Shown: piece by piece, positions 46,680 through 58,640 of the stretch
Numbering within the stretch: position 1 is the first letter of the stretch
How the letters are laid out: each line of letters starts with the position of its first letter
DNA from: Erythrocercus mccallii
Lineage: Eukaryota > Chordata > Aves > Passeriformes > Dicruridae
Direction of reading: 5' to 3'
DNA length: 64,000 nt
Assembly (NCBI GenBank): GCA_013397435.1
Contig: VZRG01000525.1
Span: 62,001-126,000, forward strand
Translations under genes and position numbers: made by a program
Notes under the pieces: model-generated
Told to the model about the DNA's origin: nothing
What the model saw: the letters and a program-made list of their open reading frames with translations, nothing else
Databases searched by the model: none

Positions 46680-47060
46680 AATGCTCCTAGTGCACATTAA
46701 TGCACAATAGTTTATTCCACTTTCAAACCTGCCTCACCTAAAGGCACTTGTGTTTTCTGGCAGGGTATCCATTAGGGAATGAATGAAGGGTAGTTAGTGT
46801 GCTATAAAAAAATCACACCCTTGCTTATTGCACACTAACTTCACTTTATACATGGAATATTCCAGAATGAAGAGTGTTTTCACTTTAATCAATGCACAAA
46901 CTGCCATTTTATTATTATGGTTTATTTTTTTCTGATGTAATTTATGATTGAATTATGCTCCAGACTGGAGCATAAAAAATACTTTTATTCCAGTATAACT
47001 ACTCCCCTTTGGAAGCAGAGTCATTATAATGGAATAAAGTCCATTTTATTCCAGAACAAT
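46680..47060. repeat. Fold-back motif cluster, possible old DNA transposon
   Basis: TTTATTCCA-type motifs occur in both orientations: 46711-46719, the perfect palindrome TGGAATATTCCA at 46853-46864, 46984-46997 paired with 47025-47038 (13 of 14), and 47045-47054. A second inverted repeat pairs 46793-46807 with 46825-46839 (14 of 15, 17-bp loop). Such nested inverted repeats are typical of degenerate MITE/hAT-type elements. I cannot name the family. Copy 2 of the roughly 95-bp element lies inside. Confidence 0.5.
46876..46966 (+). repeat. Copy 2 of an unidentified ~95-bp repeated element
   Basis: Aligns with 44671-44766: 'gttttcactttaatcaa' at the start, 'ttttattatt' in the middle and 'aattatgctccaga' near the end are shared. 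The copies are about 2.2 kb apart and in direct orientation. It is embedded among the inverted repeats of 46680-47060, whereas copy 1 shows no comparable flanks. Confidence 0.8.
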
Positions 47061-50000
47061 GTAGTGCTCTCTACTGCCAGCGAAGGCCTGAATGTTGTAA
47101 TTTATAAAGAGGGAAAAGTAAGGGTAAGAACAGGGGGAAAATTAAAGGAAGGATAGTTAACTGATAAAGGTCTTGAGAATATCATACATGTGAGGACTGA
47201 ATATAGCCCATAGCGAGGAACACTAAACATCCACAAACTAAATAAAAATAATAAAAATGCCTCCTGCCTTCCCCTCATACATCTTATGAGGTGGTAGAAG
47301 GGGTTGTGGAGAAAGGATTGATGTCTCTTGCTGGGAAGTGAATTATTCAAACTCCTGGCTGCAGGGAGCTCCTACAGTTATGAATCCCGTTTGTCTTTGT
47401 GGTGTTGCCAAGGCAAGGGTAGCCTCTGGTTCTCCACGGGAAAAGGGCACCCTCAGTGCTGTGTGGTCCCTTGATGCTGAAGGCCAGCTCCCTGTCCCCC
47501 GGGTATCAATGCCACCCTGGCCAACAGCAGCAGAGGCTCCCTGAGGCCAAGAGCCAGCTCAGGGCTGGGCAGTAGAGGCACACAGGATATGTATCCCTCA
47601 AGCATCCATGTGCAAGCATTCTTCTGTGCTTCTCTCTGCAGGATCTGCTTTGGTCTACACGTGTAATATTTCTAATGGCAACTCAAACTCTTCCTCCAGG
47701 ACTACCCAAGTGCAATCTAGTCCAAATAGGGTGCTAAAGTCACAACCAAACTCCAAATCCCAGGTGTAACAAGACCTAAACACATGCATTTACCCTTTAA
47801 AGCAGTGAAGCATTATTTTAACCAGAGGGCTAAAATGCTAAATTCAGCTACAAAAGGAAATGCAATCATCCTCAATGATGAGGGTCAAACTGTCACATAT
47901 CACACTAGTGCTGTGTGTTTGCACTTCTTGGATAAGGACTTGGTGAGCTTTCCGGATGCAGCCATAGGAAAATGATATTCTTTTTCCTCTCCTGTCAATA
48001 ATTCCTTATGTGGCAATCAATTTGATCTTGCTGAGGTCCAAGAATTATCTTTCAGAGATTTTGTGATGGAGTGAAAAAAAGTTTTTTGCTTCGTATCCCA
48101 TACCTGTTACCCATACCTGCTCCAACTCCAGACACATGGCTCTGCTGTACTGCTGGACTTGTCTGGAGAGAGGACAGACAGCTGCTGGATGGGGAAATGT
48201 GGCAGAAACATAGCCTGCACTTCTGCTGTCCCATTTTGAAACAGAGATGGCCCTGGGTTTGGCTCGGGTGAGAGAGCAGGTGGAGAGTCTGGGTTGTGCA
48301 TGACGCTGATATCATGATGCTGTGCAAAGAGAGTACTTGACATTTCTGGTAAACACTGGTGTACGTTTCAAGTGGACGTGCTGTTGGGACCATATTTCCT
48401 GCCACTGCATATACAGCTTGAAGAACAGCCCAGGCAGGCTGCAGTGCCAAGACATCCCATCTCTCTGCCCCAAGCTGACCATGTCTCCCTCACTGACCCC
48501 ATACATCTTCCAGAGGTGAACATAAGTCTGTCTAGAGTGTGTATATCCTATCCTGCTTGGTACCATTAACACTGACAACTGAACAGTAAGATCATCTGAC
48601 AACAACCTGACTCATTTCAGCTCAGCTTTTATTTCCAGGCCTGGGCATCCTGCTCAGGCAACATATGTGCAGAGTGATAAGGGCCTTTAGAGGAGCCCCA
48701 GAGAGATATGGACAAGTGTTCACTCCACAGTGGCTGTATAACTAGAGGTGGGCACCAGGGTGACAAAGGGAATTTATGATATGTCAGCTAGATACAATAT
48801 CCTTCAAAATATATTGTCTGTTTCTTGAACAGGGGTTAGTGTGTCTCATAAAACTTTTGGCTACACATAAGGAAAATAAGTATTAAGAGATTTAGGTATA
48901 AATTCTGTCAAGATCAAATAAATCCATCTGCTTCTGACAGGTAGACTCTGCTGTGTTTGGGAAAGAGAAATCTGTGGGATGTGGCCTTAGCAGACCTTTC
49001 TCTCCACTATGAGGATATTAACAGCAGTAATTCCAGCGGTGACCTGCTCCTCATCCTGGAGAAGGCTGACCTCCCGTCCACCAGCGCTCCTCCACCCCAG
49101 AGTTGGCAGCAGATGGCAAAGACATTTAGAAGCCTCCTGGAGATCCTTGCTCTGACCATGTGGGTAGGGCAGACAGTGTCATTCTCAGATCAAGTCTCCT
49201 TCCTGGGAATGTGACAGTTTTGGAAAGCCAGTAAAGCTGCTGCCTGGCTCCAGGCACCGCTTCAACTATTTACGTCCAAGTGGAAAAGACCCTGCCAGTT
49301 TTGAATGCTTTTGAGCGTTCCCCTTTGGCTATTGTTGTTCATATTTTCTTTACAAATCTATTAGCTTTACCAGGCCCATTAAATAGCTATTAGGCTGTCC
49401 GTTAGCAGATGCTCTGGATGGCTTCACACAGAGGTCTCAGCATGGGCTCCTTGTTTGTAAAAGGCAAGGAGAGAGAGAGGTGAGGTCAGGAAGTGGGACC
49501 TGGGCTACAGCGTGAAGGAAAAGGGAGAAGGAGAAAAGCCACTGCCAGCTGCTCTTCACACAAGAGCGAGAGGGTTCTTGCAGGGTATGTGTGTGGGGCC
49601 AGGTAGGCTGAAATAGGGCTCAACTAAACCAGTAAATCCTAGGCCAGGGCTGGTTGCTCACGCAGCAGTGGAAGCACCAGAGTCCCTCACACAATCACTG
49701 CCATCAGGTCCTCCACCTCATTTTGATACCAGGATAATTCAGAAATGCAGAAAGAAGTAAACCAGAATAATTGTATGTGGCATAGAAAGCTCCTGGACAA
49801 ACCAGGAGAAGTGTCTAAAATCTGGTACTCAGATCCTACTACACAGGCTCTGCCCACCTGCCAGGAAACTGGCTTGGCAGCTGCAGGGTTGTGCTGGACT
49901 CTTTGCAGCCCTGGGATGAATCCAAGCATGTGTGTCCCAGGCTGGCATCAGCACAGCTTTCATCATGAGCACAAATCATGCAATTATCCCAGCCTCTGTC

Positions 50001-52425
50001 TGCCATGAACTGCTACCTCTTTGCATTTCAGATCTCCTGGAATCAGCTGAGTCCAGCCTGCATGTGCCATGGGAAGAAGAGGAAGCTCTCCTTCCTTACA
50101 GCCCAGTTGCAAAGGAAGGCTCTCCATTTCTTATGGGGTGGAGATGCAGGCTTGGATGGGCTTGAGAGGGGATACCAGAAGAGTCTACATGGGTGAACAA
50201 ACAAATTTCAAAAACTGGTGGAAATAAGGTGAAAAAGCAATAGTCAGGTACTCACGTTTGACTGGGAAAATGCCAAGTGAATATATATCATAAAGCTCTG
50301 CCAATGCCCCTGATCCTAACCTGCAGCATCCTGCCCAATTCCAGTTCTTTTTATCTTGCCCTAATATGCATTTGTGCACACACAGACACACGCAGTTTTG
50401 CCAAAGCACCCTCTGTCCTGACCCTCTTCTCCGGCAGCTGTAGTGGTTCTGGGTATCCCTGAAGTCTGAGCAGTCAGGCAATCATGCTGAATTGTGTTTA
50501 GTGGAGCCAGGTTATTGTGATGCTGAAAAATGAGGACAAGATCGAGGCCATCAAGCTCATTTTTATTGTTCGTTGGAACTCCAGATGTGAAAGCTAATGG
50601 ATTTGGATTGGTTGCTAGCAGCAAAGCCTCATCAAAGATCTTTTTTTCCTAAGGGCGTTCAGTGCAATTCACTGATTGATTAGAGGCTTCAGACGGTTTG
50701 AATGTGGATCTGTGTTTGGGCTGGATCAGGCGCTCATGAGGAAACCCAGCCTGCAGCCTTCAGGCTCATGCAGGAGCACTGCAGCCTCAGCTCTAGCAGG
50801 CTAGGAAGCTCTCAGTGAAGAGACACAGTTTTGCAGAGACATAATTTTTTATCTTGTTGGGTTTAGGCAATGGAGGGAGGGAAGAGGAAGACAGACAAGT
50901 CTCAGGACTATACGAAAGGACTTCCCCAACATAAGTTTTTCTTACAGGGCAAAGGTACAAAAATGATCTTCTGAAGATGGACAGTGTAGGCTTTGAGGAG
51001 TACAGAAAGGTACAGAGAATTATCCCCTCCTGAGAAGGTAGCGGTGTCTCTAAAGAGGATATACTGAGGTGACTGGAGTATGCTGAGGGCTCTGCAGAGG
51101 AAGCATAAATGTTTAGGTAGGTCAGATTCACCAGGGATCAAGATGGATTCTCTTTGTGAGATGGTAAGACTTTGTGGGAGTCTCAAAGGACTATGACTCA
51201 GGCAAAACATATGCTCTCAGTGTTTCTGATTATAGTTTTATAACTTTTACTAAAAATCCTTCCCCCTCCGTCAGGAAGCCAGATGAGTTACAGATCTGCA
51301 TGTGCCTGTCAGGTGCCTGCTGCCATGCCAGCTTGTCTTCTGTTGGCATTCATTTGGGTAGTTTGCTTCTTTGTCTGCAGCACAAGTAGTTAATCACATG
51401 GAGAACCTAATTAGGTGGTAACGAACCCAGGTGTCTTACTTCTCTCAATGTAATAGGACATCTGCCACTGCTCTAAGAGCACTTTACAATGACTGACTAA
51501 CAATGGCTGTAATGTATGGTCTTGAAGAGACAACAGCTTCCTTTAGTGCCTCAGCTAGGACGTGGCTTGTTGGGAAAGCCTGAATTCCCACTGCCAAAAC
51601 TCATGGGTGCCTGACTACCAGGCAAGGGGAGCCCAATCCTGAATGGTCTGGGTGAGAGATGCAAGCAGGCTGGGAAGCACTTGTGGGACAGGCCTGGTGA
51701 GCACAGGTTGAGTGCAACTTACCTTGGCAAAATGCTTTGGACAAATTTGTTTTAAGAGAGTGAGCTTGTACCAGCTCAGCAGTGGCCTCACATGGCTGCA
51801 GAGCTTTTGATCCAGTCCTAAGAGCCCCAGGATCAGATTTACTGCATAGTCCAACCATTCCTTATGACTCCCACAAGCACAAAATAACCTGCTTTTTTTT
51901 TGCCTAGCACCCAGCTGAGCTGGTGTGGCTGTTGCCACATTCCACCCTGCTAGATGCATAGGATTGCTGGATTCTGGCTGTTTCCATGTTGTGACCAAAT
52001 CTTGCTATATTATGTACTGTGTTCTCAGTAAGATTAAGAAAATCGTTCACAGCTCATAATCTGGCAGATGCATTTCACTTTTCCCTCTGTCTGAGGAAGG
52101 AAATTATAATTTTCTCAAAGCAGTGCCTTCAGCCTTTATCTGCAAATGCATTCATTCTCCAGCCTGCTGTTTAAATCAGGCTGTGTTGTGGCTGGGTGAC
52201 AGTCACATTAAGTTGCCTCTGCTCTCACCTTCCATCTCCCTTCCCCTTCAACTATAGGAATGTAAGCCTGGCTTCCAGGAGGACTGTTCACAGGAAGAAA
52301 ATCAACAGTCTCTCCATCCATTAAGGTAGCCTCGGTATTAAGGACAGTTCTGGGAGCAGAACCCTATGTGATCACAGGATGCCCCATGTCCTACCCTATC
52401 AAATAGCCAAATCTGGCAGGCAATG
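47061..52425. other. Unique non-coding DNA
   Basis: About 5.4 kb with no confident transposon. A faint minus-strand MIR-like stretch is at about 51420-51470 ('cgaacccaggtgtctta'). Frames of up to 132 codons (48052-48450 minus) and 127 codons (51615-51998 minus) resemble no known protein. Confidence 0.5.
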
Positions 52426-52991
52426 TGTCATGGTGTAATCCCAGCTGGCAACTAAGCCCCACAGAGCTGCTTGTTCATTCTGTCCTGGTGGGATGAGATG
52501 AAAACTGAAAAGGTAAAAGTGAAAAAAATTGTGGGTTGAAGTAAAGACAGATTAATAGGTAAAGCAAAAGCTGCATGAGCAAGCAAAGCTAAACAAGGAA
52601 TTCATTCACCACTTCCCATGGGCAGGCAGGTGCAGCCATCCCCAGGAGAGCAGGGCTCCATCGTGTGTAATGGTTCCTTGAAAAGCCAAACACCATCACT
52701 CTGAAAATCCCTCCCTCCTTTCTCCTTCTTCCCCCAGCTTTATGTGCCAAACATGATGTCTTACGGTGTGGAATATCCCTGTGGTCAGCTGGGGTCAACT
52801 GTCCCAGCTGTGTCCCATCCCAACTTCTTGTGCACAGGTGTGAGAAGCAGAAAAGTCATTGATGTCATACGTGACATGGCTGGAAATAAAATCATCTCTG
52901 TATTATTAATATTGTTTTCAGCAAAAATCCAAAATACAGTCCCAGAGCTACTATGAAGAAAATTAACTCTATCCCAGCCAGAATCAGAACA
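52426..52991 (-). mobile_element. Solo LTR of an avian endogenous retrovirus
   Basis: Read on the minus strand it starts TGTTCTGATTCTGGCTGGG at 52991 and ends ACACCATGACA at 52426, so it has the TG...CA ends of an LTR. The interior follows the common avian LTR type that opens 'tgtcctggtttcagctggg': the 'gatagagttaattttcttc' block, the 'cacaagaag' block, a promoter region where the usual TATA box is decayed (plus about 52735-52750), and a poly-A region with 'ctattaat' for 'ctattaaa'. Length is about 566 bp. No retroviral genes or second LTR flank it, so it is a solo LTR from recombination. No clear target-site duplication is visible. The family name (ERVL- or ERVK-type) is uncertain. Confidence 0.93.
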
Positions 52992-54259
52992 GACGGAGAC
53001 ATCAATTCTAATTGCATTATGCCATGACAAGGTGTGGGATGTTTCTTCCTGACCCAAGCTGCTGATAGGCAAAAGCCCTGAAGCATAAGGATTAATAAGT
53101 CTACCAACATTTATCTTAACTAGCATAATTGAGAAAGCTGTCTCTATTCATACTTCTGTCTACTTCCATCTTTTTTTGGAACGTGCTGAACCATATCCCT
53201 CTAACTGAACAGGATAGAAATCCATTTAGCAAATCCATAGCTCCTTTCCGAAACACTTGGAAATTCTCTCTTCTTATCTTGCTGACAAAAGTGCTGTGGA
53301 AGGAGAAGTACAATGGGGCATACTCTGTGTATGTGCCTCCCTCAGGCAAAGAAGGAATTTTGCAACATGCTTCAATGAGACGTCTGAAATCCCTCTTGTT
53401 TAAATTGTCCCAAATTTGTTGGTGCTTAATCAAACTTAAGCCACATCCTGGGCTTTTCTCCTTGCTTTTCAGCAACTAAGGGAATTTCATGCTCATGAAG
53501 CTCGGTGACTAATAGCAGTTAATAGTGCAGCAGCAGATGGCATACGAGCTCTGCTCGCTTCTGCGCTGGCTGCGCCAGTGCCCCCCACAAAGCAGCCCTG
53601 CTGTTCCCATCCAGCGCTCGGCTCCGAGCTCTTCCAGCGCCCACTCCTCTCTGCAGCCCCCCGGTATCTCCCAGCCCAGGGATCTTCATGCCAATGCTGC
53701 CAGTGCTCCCAGTGGTCTCCCAGCCACCCCAGCTCTCCCAGGCCAGGTCTCCCCCTGCCGTGCCCTGCCAGTGCCCCCTCCTACCCTGCAGCACCCCTTG
53801 CTTATCTCCCTTTGTTTTCCTCAGCTCGCTTACTACTTGCCAAGACACCTCTGTTGTGTACATTGCGATTATACTGAAGATACCAGCAAAGGCCCCTCAT
53901 CAGCTATTCTGGCTTTGTGACTACAGAAACAGTAAATGATAAGGTCTCTCCTATTTCATAAACATAAATGTCACAGGTCTTACTCTGCAGCGCTTCTGAA
54001 CTCCGCACTCACTTTGAAACCAATGGGAGCTCTGTGCACAAAGCAAGTCCCGAATAATCACAGTCTGTCAGCTCTATAATGTCACAAAATATTCCATGTG
54101 TGCAAATATTTGGATTATTATTTATTGGGTGTCCACAAAGTGCAAATATCAACCTGCCCCAGAGATACATTATAACTTTCCAGGGTAGGAGGACGAGGGA
54201 GAGCGCTGCCTGCTCATAAAATAGCCGTGTGCCTCATAGCAGTGCTGAGCGCTTGTGAT
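52992..54259. other. Unique DNA with a GC-rich patch
   Basis: At 53116-53479 both strands stay open for over 110 codons without a recognisable product. At about 53525-53810 a GC-rich, proline-codon-rich patch stands out from AT-rich surroundings. It has loose 'ccagtgctccc' repeats and ends at an acceptor-like pyrimidine tract (53805-53825). No gene is supported. Confidence 0.5.
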
Positions 54260-54360
54260 AATAACCACTGCTTTTCAAGTTCTTTCCATCAAAGGATTTA
54301 AAAAACGTCCATGAATTAAGGCTGACATTTTCATTTAGAGGTGACAGATGGGTGGAGGCA
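54260..54360 (-). mobile_element. MIR SINE tail
   Basis: 'cactgcttttcaagttctt', 'ccatcaaaggatttaaaaaa' and 'ccatgaattaaggctgacat' follow the reverse-complemented MIR tail ('gcgcttttcatc', 'aggatctcaaagcactt', 'attaatgaattaagcctcac'). They are followed by 'ttttcatttagaggtgacag'. Orientation is minus. Confidence 0.65.
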
Positions 54361-57300
54361 GTGCATCTCTAATTTGAGCCACTCTAGATCTGACTTCCAG
54401 AAAAGTTTCTCTCTGTAGTTTCCATTTTAAATTGGAGGCCTTGGGCAAAATTAAGAAGATAACTCACAGAGCCACTTCCTGAGGACCTGCAGGGACTCAT
54501 GCTTTAACCAGTTTGCTGCTCCTCCCATCTCTTTTGTTTCATTTAACCACACCTTTCCAAGGGCTGGAAAAGGCCGCTGAGGTTTTCACTGTGCGTTGCC
54601 TGATGGCTTTGGATGCTGAAGTCAGATGAAGTTTTTTGTACTACTTCCTACAACTTGCATTTCAACTTGCTAAGCACTGCTGGCTCTCTCTCAGAGTTTG
54701 AAAACTCATGACATTGCTAGGGAAGGTGATTTACAAGTAAGTGACAGATGCAGTTGGGCAATCCAATTGTCTTGGCTCACAGACTTGGACTCTCATTCCA
54801 GAACCTTCTTTCATGGCAGGTGACGCTTGTTGATCCGTGAGACTAGTTTTTCACTTCTTATTCTTGATGTGAGGCAATGAGATGTGAATATGAAAGTAAA
54901 TATTGGCTATGCTGAGAAAAACTTGGCCTTTCTATTCTTATCTGTTGCAAGTTGATTCTGAGATTGCTCTATTTCTCTCTTAAAAAAAAATATTTCTGGC
55001 ACTTTCAGTATCCTGAAGGAAATATTTTATTAGAAAGATTAGTGTCTTGGATGCCTTGCGGCATCTGCTGACCAGCAACAAAGCATATAACAAATTAAAA
55101 ATAGAGAGGACCCCCGCAGGGGGGAAAGAAATGGAACCACTGGGATTTTTTTAAACTGCTTTAGGGTCTGTGTGGTTTTTCAACGTCTGGCCTGTTAGTG
55201 ATTCTTATAGCTCTATGTCTTCAGGCCCTGCTGTCTGTCATATGTAACGCACATCATACACTGTTGGTAGGCAAACAACTTCAGTTAATATAGGGAACTC
55301 CCAAAGACTTTTCCTGCTAAACCCATGGCAAAAAGACTCAGGACTGCTCAGCTGAAAGTCCAGGTGTCTCATAGGTGAGAGGAAGATCTCTGCTGTGCCT
55401 GCTGTGGGAGGTTGGAGATATAAGAGCTCTCAGCTGCTATTCAGAGTTTGTGCAGCAGAGCTCCTGTGCACTCCTTATCTGTTCCAGCGCAAAGTCAGGC
55501 AGCTTAAACAAAGCCTTTGCTGTGCAGGATTTGGACAGGGGAAGCACCAATGAGCAGTTCCCATGTCCTGGCTGGGGACTGTATCCCCTGCTAACAAAAA
55601 ACCCAGAGCTAAACCTGGTAACTTTAGCTACTCTACCGGATTTCATAGTGGATATTTGCACGTTCTCTATCTGCACCTTCTCTCCCACCTTATGTCCTCT
55701 TCACATTTGGCCAAAACTAAATTCACCACTGTAAACTTCACGGCGCAGGGTAACAGAAGGGTGGAATTAATGGAGGGATAAACTGAAGACTTGCCATAGC
55801 CTTATGTATTTCCTTCAGCTTCATGGCTCAGTGAATAAAGAGTTGGAAAATCATTCAATGCAGCTCAGAGTTTGCCCAGTCAAACAGACAGAAGACCCAA
55901 CAGGACAGACAATTGCATTGGGAAATATCAAAGGAAGAGATTTCCGTAACAGGCTCTACTACCATTCTTGAATCACTAATCACTGTAAATTTTCCCCTAT
56001 CCCATCTTATCATATGGGAAAAGGATTTTCACTGCACATAAAATGTGCAGCATGACAGGTTTTGGATTTCAGTGGTGAATGGAGGTGATGCTATTATAAG
56101 CAGCCATAATAATAATAATTAGTATTTTTATTCTGAGTGAAGAATAATTTTTTCTCAGTGGGGGGCAAGTCAGCCAGGCTAAATTTAATTTCTCCTGAGG
56201 GATTCCAGGAAATTGCCTCAAATTCCTTCACTCTCACTTCCATTTTTGTACTGTACACTACTTAGGAAGTACACATACAAAATTGCACCCATGCCTGTAG
56301 TTTTAACCCTCAGACTCAGAGGATGGCACACCATCTTTAGGTATTAAAGCAGTCTTTCCCTTTACATGTTATTTTTCTGTCTGCTGTCCCTCTGGGTGTG
56401 CTCTCTAGCTTCTCCATCTCTTTCTTTACAGCTCCTATGCACAGATCGCTCTGTTCTGTCTAGTTCATGGCCTCCCTCTTTCCATCCAAGCTTTCATGGT
56501 GAATTTTTTAATGGTTGAAGCACTGTAGCACTGCCAGTCCATCAATTAGTAAAATGCTCCCACGGCTCTGCCTATAAGCTCTGTTAGTAATGTTTTGCTT
56601 ATTGCAAATCGGCTCCCTGCTGTCGTAGGCACCTGGCTGCCTTTTCCTGGTGGCTACAATTGGGATGCATCAGAGATATGGAGCAAATCTTTGCTTCACT
56701 TTTGCTACAGCCAGGCTCCTACCTGAGGGTTAAGAGGACACGAGGGGAAATGAGAGATATGGCCTAGGCAAGAGTTTTTGTGTATGTGTGCAATGCTCTT
56801 TGGAAGGTGGCACCAAGTCTGCAAACTTTAAAGCTGTTCTCACTGGGGAACATCACTGGGAATGCTGTTGTGACTTGATCCAGGTATTTGAGAAAGGAGA
56901 GTAATGCTATTATTTTTGAGCCACAACTAATCTATCAATAAAACAGAGATTGGTGAGGAAACTTCAGGGAAGAGCAACTATCATTCATTGAGGCACAACT
57001 AAGAGCCTGAAATGGAGCAACTTGAAACATGTCATCTTAAAATAAAATATCTTAAAACAGGAAAAAACACATATTAAAAAGCCTCTACCCAGTACCAAGA
57101 TTTTCCTGGATGTGTATGAAACATGGGCAAGTATAGAGAAATTACTTTTTGGGGATGTGCTTCTAGTCTCCAGAGATTGACAATTTATGGACTACTTGTA
57201 TCAGGCATTGCTCAGACCACTGAACAGGTACTCTATATTGTTTAGCTGCACTTGAAGAGTTTGTCTAATCACTTATATGGTGGCTTTTCTGCCCAACACA

Positions 57301-58399
57301 GAATAAGATCCTCCCTCTGTAACATCACACTTCTCAATTTATTTGCTGTGGCTAGTAGACAAATTCTGGGTGTCTCACCAGCCTTCGGGAATAGACAAAA
57401 TCAGAAAGGATTGTTTTCCTTTGGTGAAATATAAGCCTGATTAGCATTTTGAGAAGCCAGGTCGGGGTTTTGTTAAGGTTTTTTTTTGTTTGTTTGTTTG
57501 TTTGTTTTTATTTATTTATTATTCCCAGCCTCTGTTACATGCACCAGATACCTCTTGGGATGTTGCTGGACAAGGTCCTATTCTTTCCCTAGGCTATTGA
57601 CTACATGCCAAATAAGATTTCTCTCCAATCGAACACTTCTGAAGATTTAGGCACTATCTCTATCACAGTTGGTGGTGTCTAGTAAAACAACTCAGTTCAT
57701 TTGCTACACCTTGCCTGGGTCACTGAGGAAGTTAACTGTGTGGGACTATTAACACCCCATAAAGATACTTTCTTAGCTTTAAAGCACACAGCTCTGACAC
57801 GTCAGCAGCACCGTGGTGATGGGCTGTCTAGAGGCTGCTGTTGTGAGCATAGTGTGCTGCTGACCCCGTGCAAAACTAAACAAAGAGACCGTGCCTGGAA
57901 AGCTGCAGGGCGGGGCTGCAAATCTCTTGTGAGGCATGAGGAGCACAGTTCCTATGGCCTAGGCAAACCATAGGCACACTAGCTACACATGCACCTACCA
58001 AGAACAGCATGCTAAGCTCATCACCTCCTAAATCTGATGTTCTGATCTATCAAGTTTTATGTCAGCAAAGATGATTATTTGCATAATAATGTGACCTATA
58101 GAAATGGACTAATTCTCTGACTACTGTGGGATGATACTCTTCCGTCTCATTTCTCAGTAAATATCTGGCTTTGGTTCTCCAGCACAGAGTGGAGGTTTGT
58201 GGGTTTGTTCTGTGAGTAACATAAATTGATTGAGTGCAGTGGAGCTTGGCTGAATTAAGCAATGTGGACATCGGTTCCAAGACCATGAGAACTGAAAGTT
58301 AGAGGGTCACTATGTCTCCAAAGAGATCTGACAAATGCTTGCTTAACTCTGCACATTACCAAACTGTCCTTATACCAAAAGCCATGGTACAGCATGAGC
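54361..58399. other. Unique non-coding DNA
   Basis: No confident transposon or exon except a (TTTG)n/(TTTA)n tract. The 119-codon frame at 55375-55734 is unremarkable. Confidence 0.5.
57478..57522. repeat. (TTTG)n(TTTA)n microsatellite
   Basis: A T-run is followed by about five TTTG units and then TTTA units. Confidence 0.93.
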
Positions 58400-58640
58400 T
58401 TCAGATTGGACTGGATATTAGGAAAAAATTCTTCACAGAAAAGATCATCCATTATTGAAACAGGCTGTCTGGGAAAGTGGAAGAATTACCATCCTGAGGG
58501 GTATTTAAAAGTAATGTAGATGTGACACTTAGGGACACTGTTTTTGTGGTGGACTAAGCAGTGCTGAGTTAGTAGTTGGACTTTATAGTATCAGAGGTCT
58601 TTTGCAAACCAAAGGATTCTGTGATCGTGCTGATCACTAA
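58400..58640 (+). mobile_element. CR1 LINE 3' end
   Basis: 'ctggatattaggaaaaaatt', 'cttcacagaaaagatcatcc', 'gaaacaggctgtctgggaaa', 'gtagatgtgacacttaggga' and 'agaggtcttttgcaaacc' appear in the canonical order of the CR1 terminal ORF2/3' UTR region. The copy ends at 'gattctgtgat', the CR1 terminal octamer. It is plus orientation, 5'-truncated and moderately diverged. Confidence 0.95.

Noticed and set aside
51420..51470. Minus-strand MIR-like stretch around 'cgaacccaggtgtctta'
   Set aside because: One short match without neighbouring MIR blocks in order.
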